64,000 nucleotides of DNA from Pedobacter sp. PACM 27299 (lineage in GTDB: Bacteria > Bacteroidota > Bacteroidia > Sphingobacteriales > Sphingobacteriaceae), in NCBI RefSeq assembly GCF_001412655.1, contig NZ_CP012996.1, positions 310,001-374,000 on the forward strand. Direction: 5' to 3'. The notes under the pieces were generated by a model that saw only the letters and a program-made list of their open reading frames with translations, did no database searches and was not told where the DNA came from. Below, piece after piece: positions 37,134-45,507 of the stretch. How positions within the stretch are numbered: position 1 is the first letter of the stretch; every line of letters begins with the position of its first letter. A program made the translations under genes and the position numbers.

Positions 37134-39038
37134 ATGAAAAGCTTTAATTTTTTATTCAAAATCAGCTGTTTTATTTTAATCATGGGCTTGGCCTCTTGTA
37201 AAAAATATGGATACAGTTTTGAGGATGGAACGGATAAACCAAATGATAATCCGCTAACAAATATACAGGTCGATACGGCGATGTCCAGAGTAGATCGAAG
37301 CTTGTATCCCAGGGCACGTGTTTTTCCAGGCTTAATGGAGCCGCAGGAGATTCGTCTGAAAGACCAGAAGTTGATGATGAATTTCAACTATGTGGATGTA
37401 CAGCCTAGAATGCTAAGGATGAACATCACTCCAGATCCGCAGTTCAGTACAGGCTTTTGGGCTCCTGCGGGCGAGCTGATCAAAATTGTATTGCCAGCAG
37501 GTATAGAAGGACTAAGTGTTCAGGTAGGTGTGCATACAGATAATTTGTCGGCCATCTCGCCATTGCGAAGAGATCCTTTAATTACCACCAGAAAGCAGTT
37601 GTTTCCTGGAGTAAATTATATCCGTAACCTTTATGGCGGAACGGTTTATATCAATGCTTCGGTAGCCATTACAGCACCGGTAGAGGTAACCTTCTCAGGT
37701 GTAGTAAAGGCACCTGATTTTATATTGGGCGAAACTAATGATGCAGATTTTGCAAAGGCAGTGGTGGAATCTTCTGTACCATGGTTAGAGCTTAGAAGTA
37801 AAAATGTGATCTTCAGTTTACCAAGAGATTTGTTTCTCCGCTACCCACTAATGAACGCAACAGCTTTGATGAGAGAATGGGATGTCATTATTGACAAAGA
37901 TTATTATGAGTGGATGGGTTTATCAGCAACAACCACTGATATGACACAAAGAAGTCCGGATCTGCCTTGGCGCGTGATTTTAGATATACAGCCTTCCGTA
38001 GGTTATGCGCATTCAAACTATCCTGTAGTGGCACAGCTGGACGACAACTGGTTTACTGAGTTTACTACTTTGGCCGAGTTAAAAAATGGGGGTAACTGGG
38101 GTTTCTTCCATGAGATCGGACACAATTGTCAGCAGCCAGGAATGTGGAGCTGGGAAGGTTTAGGAGAAACCAGTAACAATCTTTTTGTATTTAAAGGTGC
38201 AAACAGAAATGGTACCATAGCCAGACACCCTGCATTATTGGAGCAGTTCCCTAAATCTCTGGCCTGGGCTGCAGTAAGCTCTACACCAAATCTAGCGAAA
38301 AACTTCAATGACAACGCCGATGCTTTCTTTAAGATTCTTCCATTTGTACAGATTTTTGAGAAACTAGGTTATAATGCCATGACTTATTTATACAAGGCAG
38401 CAAGAACAGCAGATCGCTATTCTATGAATGATCAGGATCGTCAGGACTTTGTGTACGAAAAGTTCTCTGAGTATGCGAAGCTGGATTTACAGACTTTCTT
38501 TGATTCGTATAACATCAGACTGAGTTCATTGTCAAGAAAAAAAATCTCTGGCCTTTACCCTGCCTTAACCACACAAATCTGGACTTATAACCCGATTACG
38601 AAAACCGGTGGTACGGCTGCGATTGTGCCTACCTATACGGCTAGTTCTTCACAAAGCAATGAAGGTTCTGTGGCTGCGATGTTTGATGGGAGTACCGCTA
38701 CGTATTGGCATTCGCAATATAGCCCAACCCCTGACGCAACCACTAAAAAGCCATTCACCATTAACATGGATATGAAAAAGCTGGTTTCAGCAAAAGGGAT
38801 GTCTTTCACACCAAGAATAAACTCTGGGGCTGAAAGACCAAAAACAACAGAGGTTTATACGAGTCCGGACAATGTGAACTTTACTCTAGTGGGTACAGTG
38901 GTGATTGCAAATGCGGCTACGCCTACTACGATGACTTTTACGGATCCTCAGAAGGCAAGGTTCTATCGCGTGGTGATTAAAGATATGTGGTCTACAGGTG
39001 ATTATGCCTCCCTTTCGGAAATCTCCTTTATTAATTAA
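37134..39038 (+). CDS. M60 (mucin-type) metallopeptidase lipoprotein with F5/8C domain
   Basis: This 634-residue lipoprotein has a lipobox at G-L-A-S-C-K-K-Y. The zinc site HEIGH is at 326-330, followed by Q-Q-P-G-M-W-S-W-E-G-L-G-E with Glu345, the pattern of M60/enhancin-like peptidases. The preceding A-G-E-L-I-K-I-V-L-P-A-G and L-I-T-T-R-K-Q-L-F-P-G are the N-terminal part of the same fold. Residues from about 515 form an F5/8 type C (CBM32-like) domain with F-D-G-S-T-A-T-Y-W-H-S. M60 enzymes cleave heavily O-glycosylated proteins and are surface-anchored in Bacteroides. It lies between the two phosphatase-like genes. It is the key enzyme for guessing the locus target. Confidence 0.9.
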   Translation: MKSFNFLFKISCFILIMGLASCKKYGYSFEDGTDKPNDNPLTNIQVDTAMSRVDRSLYPRARVFPGLMEPQEIRLKDQKLMMNFNYVDVQPRMLRMNITPDPQFSTGFWAPAGELIKIVLPAGIEGLSVQVGVHTDNLSAISPLRRDPLITTRKQLFPGVNYIRNLYGGTVYINASVAITAPVEVTFSGVVKAPDFILGETNDADFAKAVVESSVPWLELRSKNVIFSLPRDLFLRYPLMNATALMREWDVIIDKDYYEWMGLSATTTDMTQRSPDLPWRVILDIQPSVGYAHSNYPVVAQLDDNWFTEFTTLAELKNGGNWGFFHEIGHNCQQPGMWSWEGLGETSNNLFVFKGANRNGTIARHPALLEQFPKSLAWAAVSSTPNLAKNFNDNADAFFKILPFVQIFEKLGYNAMTYLYKAARTADRYSMNDQDRQDFVYEKFSEYAKLDLQTFFDSYNIRLSSLSRKKISGLYPALTTQIWTYNPITKTGGTAAIVPTYTASSSQSNEGSVAAMFDGSTATYWHSQYSPTPDATTKKPFTINMDMKKLVSAKGMSFTPRINSGAERPKTTEVYTSPDNVNFTLVGTVVIANAATPTTMTFTDPQKARFYRVVIKDMWSTGDYASLSEISFIN

Positions 39039-39062
39039 GTTTTTTTGCTAGAAAATAAGACA

Positions 39063-40769
39063 ATGAGGAAATATATAAATACAAACAAGGTTTTTGCCTT
39101 TTTCGGAATGGCTTTACTGCTGGCCAGCACTTTTACTGCCTGCAAGAAATATCCAAATCCTGCACCTTATTTTGAAGAGTATGGAGAGCTTGAGGTGAAA
39201 TCCTCGAGAAGGATCCTGCTCATCAGTATTGATGGAACAGATGGTGGGGAACTACAAAAGATAGCCCCAACAAATATCATGAGCCTGATTAAAACAGGAA
39301 AGTATAGTTTTAACAGGGGGCCGGAATTGGTCTCTACACAGGCTTCGACTTGGGCAAGTATGCTGACCGGTGCTTCAAGTACCAAGCATGGCATCTCTGA
39401 TAACAGCTACAGACCAGTATCTGAACCAGGTAAGGAACATACTGCGCCACCATATTTTCCAAATATGGTGGCGAGAATCCTGGATATTAAACCAGAATTG
39501 AAAACAGCAGCCATTACTTCTGATGCGGCATTAAATAAATACCTGATTGAAGCGGATCATCGCGTGTTAGCGGCTAATGATGGAGTGATTAAGGATTCTA
39601 CGCTAGCGATTTTAACCAACGAGAATCCAAATTTGGTGATCGCAAGCTTTAAAGATGTGGAGACCGCAGGTGCTGCAGGAGGATATGCTGCAAGTGTACC
39701 TGCGTATAAGGCGGCAATTGAGAAAACCGATACTTATATCGGTGAAATGGTGGCTGCGATAAAAAAGAGGAAGAACTACAGTAATGAAGATTGGCTGATT
39801 ATTGTGACGACCAATAAAGCTGGAACTGAAGCGAATCCAAAAGCAGGATTTATCATTACTTCAAACCCGGCTTTGAAAGAGGGAATGTTAACAAAAGTGG
39901 GTTTCAATGGAATGAGATTTGGCAAAGTAGGTTTAGTTGGAACGATAAAAAATGACAATGGCCTTTATGATGCAGGTAAAAACAAGGACTTCACGGTACA
40001 GGTACAGATGAAGTTTAATGTGATTACTACCTATCCTAGATTTCTTTCGAAAGGCACGCCATTGGTAAGTGATGCCATTACTGGCTGGACCATGCTACAG
40101 AATGATGGCAGTACCTGGGCAGTAATTTTTGGAGGAAAAGCTGCTGGTGGAAATGGGAAAAGACAACTGGTTGGTACTTCTGTAGCAGGTGGGGGCTGGC
40201 ATACTTTAACCTTTACGGTAAAAACTGTAGGCGCTACCAGGATTGCTACTGTGTTTACAGATGGGATCCCTGGACAAACTTTGGATATCACCAATACTAT
40301 CGACCTGAGCAGTCCTACTACACCATTGAGCATAGGTGGGGTAGAAGCTTCAACCAGCAGCAACTCTGATTTTTATGCCGCAGATCTGCAGTATTTTAAT
40401 GTGGCTTTGGATCCTGCTGTCATTAAAGCAAATGTTGCGCTGAAAGACGTCACTCAACATCCTAACTACAGTAACTTGGTAGGATACTGGCCATTTGATG
40501 ATGGTGGCGGTGCAGTGGTTGCGAATAAAGCACCTATCGGTTTTAACCTGAATATTGCAGGACCTAGCAGTTGGGCTGCTTTAGGGAATGACATCCCAGT
40601 GAGCAGAGCCCCGCAAACCATTAGCGGCGTGTCTATTGTGCCAACTAGTCCGGATGTGGCTTCTCTTTGCCTTTATTGGTTGAAAATTCCAATCAAAGAC
40701 GAATGGAAAATGGACGGAAATCCATGGATTTCAAACTATGAGATTGAATTCCTGAAAAAAATTAATTAA
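39063..40769 (+). CDS. LamG-bearing alkaline phosphatase superfamily lipoprotein, probably inactive (copy 2)
   Basis: This 568-residue lipoprotein (lipobox F-T-A-C-K-K-Y) parallels the 35311 gene: I-L-L-I-S-I-D-G-T-D-G-G with Asp57, then S-T-W-A-S-M-L-T-G-A-S-S-T-K-H-G-I, and a LamG domain from about 305 (F-T-V-Q-V-Q-M to V-G-Y-W-P-F-D-D-G). The region for the last metal pair reads T-T-N-K-A-G (Asn251, Lys252) instead of D-H-G, and the GH element is A-G-A-A-G-G. The same losses in both copies point to a conserved non-catalytic use. The frame is open six codons upstream (TTG 39045), but the ATG fits the signal peptide. Confidence 0.75.
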   Translation: MRKYINTNKVFAFFGMALLLASTFTACKKYPNPAPYFEEYGELEVKSSRRILLISIDGTDGGELQKIAPTNIMSLIKTGKYSFNRGPELVSTQASTWASMLTGASSTKHGISDNSYRPVSEPGKEHTAPPYFPNMVARILDIKPELKTAAITSDAALNKYLIEADHRVLAANDGVIKDSTLAILTNENPNLVIASFKDVETAGAAGGYAASVPAYKAAIEKTDTYIGEMVAAIKKRKNYSNEDWLIIVTTNKAGTEANPKAGFIITSNPALKEGMLTKVGFNGMRFGKVGLVGTIKNDNGLYDAGKNKDFTVQVQMKFNVITTYPRFLSKGTPLVSDAITGWTMLQNDGSTWAVIFGGKAAGGNGKRQLVGTSVAGGGWHTLTFTVKTVGATRIATVFTDGIPGQTLDITNTIDLSSPTTPLSIGGVEASTSSNSDFYAADLQYFNVALDPAVIKANVALKDVTQHPNYSNLVGYWPFDDGGGAVVANKAPIGFNLNIAGPSSWAALGNDIPVSRAPQTISGVSIVPTSPDVASLCLYWLKIPIKDEWKMDGNPWISNYEIEFLKKIN

Positions 40770-40801
40770 CAGCTGAATAGTTAAAAAATAACTTGAATAC
40801 G

Positions 40802-41671
40802 ATGAAAGGAAAGAGCCTTTATTTATTTGCGATATGTACTGTTATGACGGTTGCGTCATGTAAAAAGAGTAGTGTGGCTCCGATTGGGCCGGTAGAGCCA
40901 CCAGTAGTCGAAGTAGTGGAAGATCCAAATTATGAGATAGTGGCTAATACTGTTACGGTGTCCGCAGTATTGAACGGCGCAAAATTTAACTGGGTAAATG
41001 AGGCTAAAAAACCAGTATATCTTAAATTTAAATATGTGCAGGATGCTTTGCCTAAGGAAGTGGTTATAGCCACAAGTTCGGATGCAGCTGGTACAGCAAC
41101 CATTCCAATAGCGGCTTTAACGACTTTTAATGTGTCTGTAACTAATGTTGGCGGGCAAGCGGTGAGTACCAGAACTATGGCTATTCTTCCTTTGTTAAAC
41201 CCCGAAACAAAATTGGCCAAAACGGGCTGGCATGCAAGTGCTTCCAGTGAAATCAATGATGAAGACAATGAGTTTAATGGGGCAGAAAATATTGTGGATG
41301 ATGTGACTGTGATCAGTAAATCGTCTTCCAGCCCATCTTTCTGGCAAACAGATTATAATGCAGATCCGATGCTGATTTACCCGCATTGGTTGATCGTAGA
41401 TATGAAAACGGCAGAGAAGATTACTAAAATTGGTCTGAATGCACATACCGATAAAAATCAAGGTTTCAATACCTTTAGAATTGAAGGCAGTGTGGATGGT
41501 GTTGACTTCGATGATATTGGGGGTTCACTAAAGAATTTTGCACCAGCAGTAACCTCAGAACAATTGTATTCAGTAGTGACTCCAGTGCCAATCAGATACG
41601 TAAAAATCACTTTAATTAGTGGTTCTGATTATCCTTGTTTGGCCAACTTTGAAGCCTACGTAAGAAAATAG
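40802..41671 (+). CDS. Surface lipoprotein with Ig-like and F5/8 type C domains
   Basis: This 289-residue lipoprotein has a lipobox at T-V-A-S-C-K-K-S. A Pro-rich linker is followed by an Ig-like domain (residues about 40-130, V-T-V-S-A-V-L-N-G-A-K to R-T-M-A-I-L-P-L). A discoidin-like F5/8C domain then shows W-H-A-S-A-S-S-E-I, H-W-L-I-V-D-M-K-T-A-E-K-I-T-K-I-G-L and V-R-Y-V-K-I-T-L, read here as I-R-Y-V-K-I-T. Such domains bind galactose-like or GlcNAc-like sugars. It is the last gene before the strong terminator at 41693. The start is the ATG, 9 bp into a longer TTG frame. Confidence 0.75.
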   Translation: MKGKSLYLFAICTVMTVASCKKSSVAPIGPVEPPVVEVVEDPNYEIVANTVTVSAVLNGAKFNWVNEAKKPVYLKFKYVQDALPKEVVIATSSDAAGTATIPIAALTTFNVSVTNVGGQAVSTRTMAILPLLNPETKLAKTGWHASASSEINDEDNEFNGAENIVDDVTVISKSSSSPSFWQTDYNADPMLIYPHWLIVDMKTAEKITKIGLNAHTDKNQGFNTFRIEGSVDGVDFDDIGGSLKNFAPAVTSEQLYSVVTPVPIRYVKITLISGSDYPCLANFEAYVRK

Positions 41672-41692
41672 TTATTATTAACCCTATTATTG

Positions 41693-41726
41693 TGGGCCCC
41701 TGGATCTATCCTGGGGCCCATTTTAA
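41693..41726 (+). terminator. Intrinsic terminator closing the SusC/D operon
   Basis: The stem TGGGCCCC (41693-41700) pairs with GGGGCCCA (41713-41720) with three more inner pairs, then TTTTAATAT. It sits 21 bp after the F5/8C gene and 40 bp before the GH84 gene. Confidence 0.85.
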
Positions 41727-41765
41727 TATAGATCCCCATTGTTAAAAAAGAAACAAAAGAAGAAG

Positions 41766-44288
41766 ATGCTAAACTTTAAAAGACGACTGATCCCTATTTT
41801 TTTATGTGTACTTACTCAAGTGTCTTTCGCACAAGAGCTGCCGCGGATAACGGTATATCCTAAGCCCCATGAATTGCTGACGGAACCTGGATCATTTTCA
41901 TTGGAACAAGCACTGTATGTGAAACCTGGAACTTTAAATCCAGAACTGCAAAGCTTTTTAAGCAATGTGCTCAAGATGGACGGTGGAAAAAAAGCATTGC
42001 CATTAACGGTTTTGAAAAGTAAATCTCCGGTGCAGCGTTCAGGTGCTTATCAATTGATCATCAATAAAGAAGGCATTAAGATCATTGCTACGGATGACCG
42101 GGGCGTATTTTATGCCGCACAGACTTTAATCCAAATGACTAAGGGTAAAACTTCAGTTCCTTATGTAAAAGTTACTGATTATCCGGATGTTCCTTTTCGC
42201 GGTACAGTAGAAGGCTTTTATGGAGAGCCCTGGACACAGCAGGATAGAATTGCGCAGCTGCGTTTTTATGGTCAGCTGAAATTGAATACCTATATCTATG
42301 GTCCTAAAGATGACCCTTATCATTCTTCACCAAACTGGAGGTTACATTATCCGGAAAAGGAAGAGGCAGAAATTAAGCAATTGGTACAGGAGGCAAAAAA
42401 GAATTATGTAGATTTTGTATGGGCCATTCACCCTGGGAAAGACATCAAATGGAACCTGGAAGACAGTACAGCGGTGCTTAAAAAGTTTGAAATGATGTAC
42501 GGATTAGGGGTTCGCTCTTTTGCAGTATTCTTTGATGACATTTCTGGTGTGGGTACTGATGCGGCCAAACAAGCGGGCCTATTGAATTATATCCAGTACC
42601 AGTTTGTGAACAAGAAAAAGGATGTGACGCCATTGATCATGTGCCCTACAGAATATAATAAAAGTTGGTCTGATCCGAAGCCAGGTACCTACCTTGATAT
42701 TTTAGGCGAAAAGTTGGATCCGGCCATCCATATTATGTGGACAGGGAATACCGTAGTCGCTGATATTTCGAAGGAAGGCTTGGAATGGGTCAATAAACGC
42801 ATTCGCAGACCTGCATTCGTATGGTGGAATTTCCCGGTTAGTGATTATGTGCGTGACCATTTATTAATGGGGCCATCCTATGGAATTGATACTGATGCCC
42901 AGCAGGATATGTCTGGTTTCGTCTCTAATCCGATGGATAAAGCGGAGCCTTCGAAGACTGCTATATTTGGCGTAGCAGGTTATACTTGGAACATGAAGAA
43001 TTATGATCCGGAACAGGCATGGCTGGCTTCTCACCGTTACATCATGCCGGAGGCGGCAGAAGCTTTCCAATTGTTTAATGCCCATAATAGTGATCCGGGA
43101 GCCAATGGCCACCGTTATAGAAGGACAGAGTCTGTAGAAATCAAGCCTTATACCCTTGCTTTTCTGAAGTCGCTGAGTGAAGGAGGGTATTCGATTGCCG
43201 ATGCACAGCGCCTTAAAAAAGAATTTGAGGGGATGATTGCTGCAGCTAGAGATATTCCCTTAAAGAGCCAGAATAAAAGGTTAGTGGAGCAGATTAGCCC
43301 ATGGCTTCAGCAATTTGATTTACTGGGAAGAGCGGGGATTGCAGTAATGGGTTTAGCGGAAGACTGGAACAATAAATCCTTTGCTGCGGCCTGGGGTAAA
43401 TACCTGCAGACTGAGCGGTATCTGGATGAAATGACTGACCTGGATAAAAGGATGAACTTGAATCCTTATCAGCCAGGCGTTAAAACAGGCTCCCTGGTGA
43501 TGACCCCTTTTGTAAAGTCGGTCTTACTGATGATTGGTCAGCAAATGGCTCAGGGGAATAGGTTGGCTGCTGTGAAAGCTACGGCTAGTCATCAGGAACA
43601 GACTACGCTGTTCAGTAATGCGGCCAAATTGAAAAGTCAACCGTTACAGATTGGCAATCAAAGCGTAGCTATTGCGCCGATCTTGGAAAACATTATCTTG
43701 AAGTCTGAGGAGTATTTCGGCTTACGTTTGCACCCGAATTTAACACCTTTGGCTTTACAGTTTAACCTGGAATCGGCTTCGCTTGGTGCCTGGGGGATGT
43801 TTGAAAGTTCTGCTGATGGCATCAACTGGAAATCATTCCCTGTGAAAGAGAAAAAAGGGAATGGTAAGGCAAGTCAGCTTGGTAATGCGGGAGGACAGTA
43901 TATTCGCTTTAGAAATCAATCTGATCAGGCACAGAATTTTTACCTCAAATTGTTTAAATTGGACGTGAAGACGAAGAATGAAACAGACAATGGAGTGTAT
44001 GTATTAGATGGAAATTTAGCAACTTTTAGTACTTTTTCTAAGAATGAACCGGGAATGCTGCATTTACCAAAAGATTTTCAGGAAGCTGATTTAAGATGGT
44101 TACTGCGTCTGAACGGGCAATCTGTAACCGTCTTTTCAAAAGATAAGCGTGGTAAAGAGTTGGTGATCTATCAGGGTGATTCAGATCTTATTAAAATCGA
44201 GAAGTCTGCGTTGAAGAATATAGATACTTTGTACTTTGAAACGGATTCGGCTGAGCCCCTGCGTATTTACGAAATCACTAAATATTAG
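41766..44288 (+). CDS. GH84 beta-N-acetylglucosaminidase (O-GlcNAcase/hyaluronidase-like)
   Basis: This 840-residue exported protein has a signal peptide ending V-S-F-A-Q. An N-terminal GH20b-like domain (P-R-I-T-V-Y-P-K-P-H-E-L) is followed by a GH84 barrel: F-R-G-T-V-E-G-F-Y-G-E-P-W, L-N-T-Y-I-Y-G-P-K-D-D-P-Y-H and the catalytic Asp pair D257-D258 in V-F-F-D-D-I-S-G. The closest described relative I can name is Bacteroides BT_4395, which removes terminal beta-GlcNAc by substrate assistance. Mainly helical and beta-sandwich C-terminal parts follow. The frame extends nine codons upstream to a TTG (41739). It follows the operon terminator, so it may have its own promoter, though little room is left for one. 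Confidence 0.93.
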   Translation: MLNFKRRLIPIFLCVLTQVSFAQELPRITVYPKPHELLTEPGSFSLEQALYVKPGTLNPELQSFLSNVLKMDGGKKALPLTVLKSKSPVQRSGAYQLIINKEGIKIIATDDRGVFYAAQTLIQMTKGKTSVPYVKVTDYPDVPFRGTVEGFYGEPWTQQDRIAQLRFYGQLKLNTYIYGPKDDPYHSSPNWRLHYPEKEEAEIKQLVQEAKKNYVDFVWAIHPGKDIKWNLEDSTAVLKKFEMMYGLGVRSFAVFFDDISGVGTDAAKQAGLLNYIQYQFVNKKKDVTPLIMCPTEYNKSWSDPKPGTYLDILGEKLDPAIHIMWTGNTVVADISKEGLEWVNKRIRRPAFVWWNFPVSDYVRDHLLMGPSYGIDTDAQQDMSGFVSNPMDKAEPSKTAIFGVAGYTWNMKNYDPEQAWLASHRYIMPEAAEAFQLFNAHNSDPGANGHRYRRTESVEIKPYTLAFLKSLSEGGYSIADAQRLKKEFEGMIAAARDIPLKSQNKRLVEQISPWLQQFDLLGRAGIAVMGLAEDWNNKSFAAAWGKYLQTERYLDEMTDLDKRMNLNPYQPGVKTGSLVMTPFVKSVLLMIGQQMAQGNRLAAVKATASHQEQTTLFSNAAKLKSQPLQIGNQSVAIAPILENIILKSEEYFGLRLHPNLTPLALQFNLESASLGAWGMFESSADGINWKSFPVKEKKGNGKASQLGNAGGQYIRFRNQSDQAQNFYLKLFKLDVKTKNETDNGVYVLDGNLATFSTFSKNEPGMLHLPKDFQEADLRWLLRLNGQSVTVFSKDKRGKELVIYQGDSDLIKIEKSALKNIDTLYFETDSAEPLRIYEITKY

Positions 44289-44321
44289 GCGGATTTTATT
44301 ACATTTTAAAACAATAAATAG

Positions 44322-44411
44322 ATGCAGGTATACGAATGGGCAATATTAGTTTTAGCAATTCTCGATGGGATCATCGTATTGTGGATAAGTGTAATGGATA
44401 AAAAAGTATAA
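44322..44411 (+). CDS. 29-residue single-helix membrane peptide
   Basis: ATG to TAA encodes M-Q-V-Y-E-W, a hydrophobic run (A-I-L-V-L-A-I-L-D-G-I-I-V-L-W-I) and a charged tail M-D-K-K-V. It starts 33 bp after the GH84 stop and ends 6 bp before a strong terminator, so it fills the last gap of the transcript. No family is known to me. The amphipathic signature and exact fit argue for a real small protein, but there is no other support. Confidence 0.45.
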   Translation: MQVYEWAILVLAILDGIIVLWISVMDKKV

Positions 44412-44417
44412 ATAAAT

Positions 44418-44443
44418 AAGGCCCATCTTACGATGGGCCTTTT
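44418..44443 (+). terminator. Intrinsic terminator, possibly bidirectional
   Basis: A perfect 9-bp stem (44419-44427 with 44432-44440) with loop TTAC is followed by TTTT. It lies between the convergent GH84 unit and the 44459 gene; the minus strand has only a weak T-stretch. Confidence 0.88.
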
Positions 44444-44458
44444 ACTTGCAATAGCTTT

Positions 44459-44827
44459 CTATTTTAAGAGTTCCTGAAGATCGCGGTCTGCGGTAGGGAT
44501 TTTCTTTAAAAAGTCATCAAATCCTGCACCCTCCTGAGAACTGTACATGCCATAGGCATCCAGAATATAGCCAATCTGACCATCTTTATCCTCTAAGATG
44601 TAAAGGACGGAGTTATCTCCAGGGTCAGAATCACCTTCAAAACGATAGGTTTTTATAATGGTGAGATCTTCCGGGTTGTATATTTTATTCAGGCCTACAC
44701 CTTGCATTTTACCATGATCGGTCATCTTTACTTCATTGTCCAGTCCTTTAAGTCTTAATTTATCCAGGATCTGGCTAAGGGTATTCATTTCTACGGGCTG
44801 TTCCATAATGATTGCTGTTTGTTTCAT
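44459..44827 (-). CDS. Conserved hypothetical protein
   Basis: This 122-residue soluble, acidic protein has no signal peptide. It shows M-N-T-L-S-Q-I-L-D-K-L-R-L-K-G, then Y-R-F-E-G-D-S-D-P-G-D-N-S-V-L-Y and I-G-Y-I-L-D-A-Y-G-M-Y. I recall similar short proteins across Bacteroidetes, sometimes mislabelled as phosphoribosylpyrophosphate synthetase, but no function is known to me. Alternative starts at 44806 and 44788 give M-E-Q-P or M-N-T-L-S, and the latter two look more like the family. It is divergent from the orphan exbD gene. Confidence 0.7.
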   Translation of the reverse strand: MKQTAIIMEQPVEMNTLSQILDKLRLKGLDNEVKMTDHGKMQGVGLNKIYNPEDLTIIKTYRFEGDSDPGDNSVLYILEDKDGQIGYILDAYGMYSSQEGAGFDDFLKKIPTADRDLQELLK

Positions 44828-44913
44828 TAATTAACATTTATTTAAGGAAATGGTTTTTCGTTTATGTAATCGGGAGTTTTTTTACATCCTCAATTAAACT
44901 AAACTCAATTGAT

Positions 44914-45447
44914 ATGGCAACTTTAAACCTCTCCCAGAATGGCCGTGCCAAAAAGGGAAATGCAAGAACCCGCAAACCTGTTCCCGCTGTAGACCTGACC
45001 GCAATGGTAGACCTGGCCTTTCTTTTAATTACCTTTTTTATGCTGACCACCTCCTTGTCAAAGTCTCAGGCAATGGACATGCTGAAGCCGGTGATTGACA
45101 TTCCTGATCAGCCTTATCCAGCTTCAAGAACGGTTACCTTAGTTTTGGGGAAGGAGAATCAGATCGTATGGTATCGTGGAGAGGCGGGGAAATCAGCGCG
45201 CGTAAAAAGCAATTTTCAGCAAATCAATCAAGTCCTGACTGAGCATAAAAAAGCCATTGCCAATCTTCATGGCCATGATCCGAATAAGTTTATGGTAGTA
45301 ATCATTAAACCAACGGAGGCTTCCAGCTATAAGAATTTTGTAGATGTATTGGATGAGATGAAGATTGCGGATATCAAATCTTACCTGGTAGATGACGGTC
45401 CTTTACTGGAACCCGAGCTTGCTGCGTTAAAGCAGCTGAAGTTATAA
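44914..45447 (+). CDS. Orphan ExbD-type biopolymer transport protein
   Basis: This 177-residue protein has one transmembrane helix preceded by V-D-L-T-A-M-V-D-L-A-F-L, which carries the conserved proton-path Asp of ExbD. A periplasmic domain follows. It is very close to the second ExbD of the main operon (51849): both share the V-D-L-T-A-M-V-D helix, the T-T-S-L-S-K turn and a W-Y-x-G-E-A-G-K-S segment. It stands alone without ExbB, between terminators, so it must use the shared ExbB or have a separate role. The frame is open back to 44812, but the ATG at 44914 matches the paralogue. Confidence 0.88.
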   Translation: MATLNLSQNGRAKKGNARTRKPVPAVDLTAMVDLAFLLITFFMLTTSLSKSQAMDMLKPVIDIPDQPYPASRTVTLVLGKENQIVWYRGEAGKSARVKSNFQQINQVLTEHKKAIANLHGHDPNKFMVVIIKPTEASSYKNFVDVLDEMKIADIKSYLVDDGPLLEPELAALKQLKL

Positions 45448-45451
45448 CTAC

Positions 45452-45486
45452 AAAAAAGGCGCTATCCGATTGGATAACGCCTTTTC
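45452..45486 (+). terminator. Bidirectional terminator between exbD and metK
   Basis: A stem of about 10 bp with one mismatch (GGCGCTATCC with GGATAACGCC, 45457-45481) and a GATT loop is flanked by A6 on the left and T4 on the right. It can serve both convergent genes. Confidence 0.85.
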
Positions 45487-45507
45487 TAATTTTATATTTT
45501 TTCAGTT

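Noticed and set aside
44812..44913. Upstream extension of the orphan exbD
   Set aside because: The 34 extra residues have no match in the paralogue at 51849, overlap the divergent gene and carry a spurious hydrophobic stretch.
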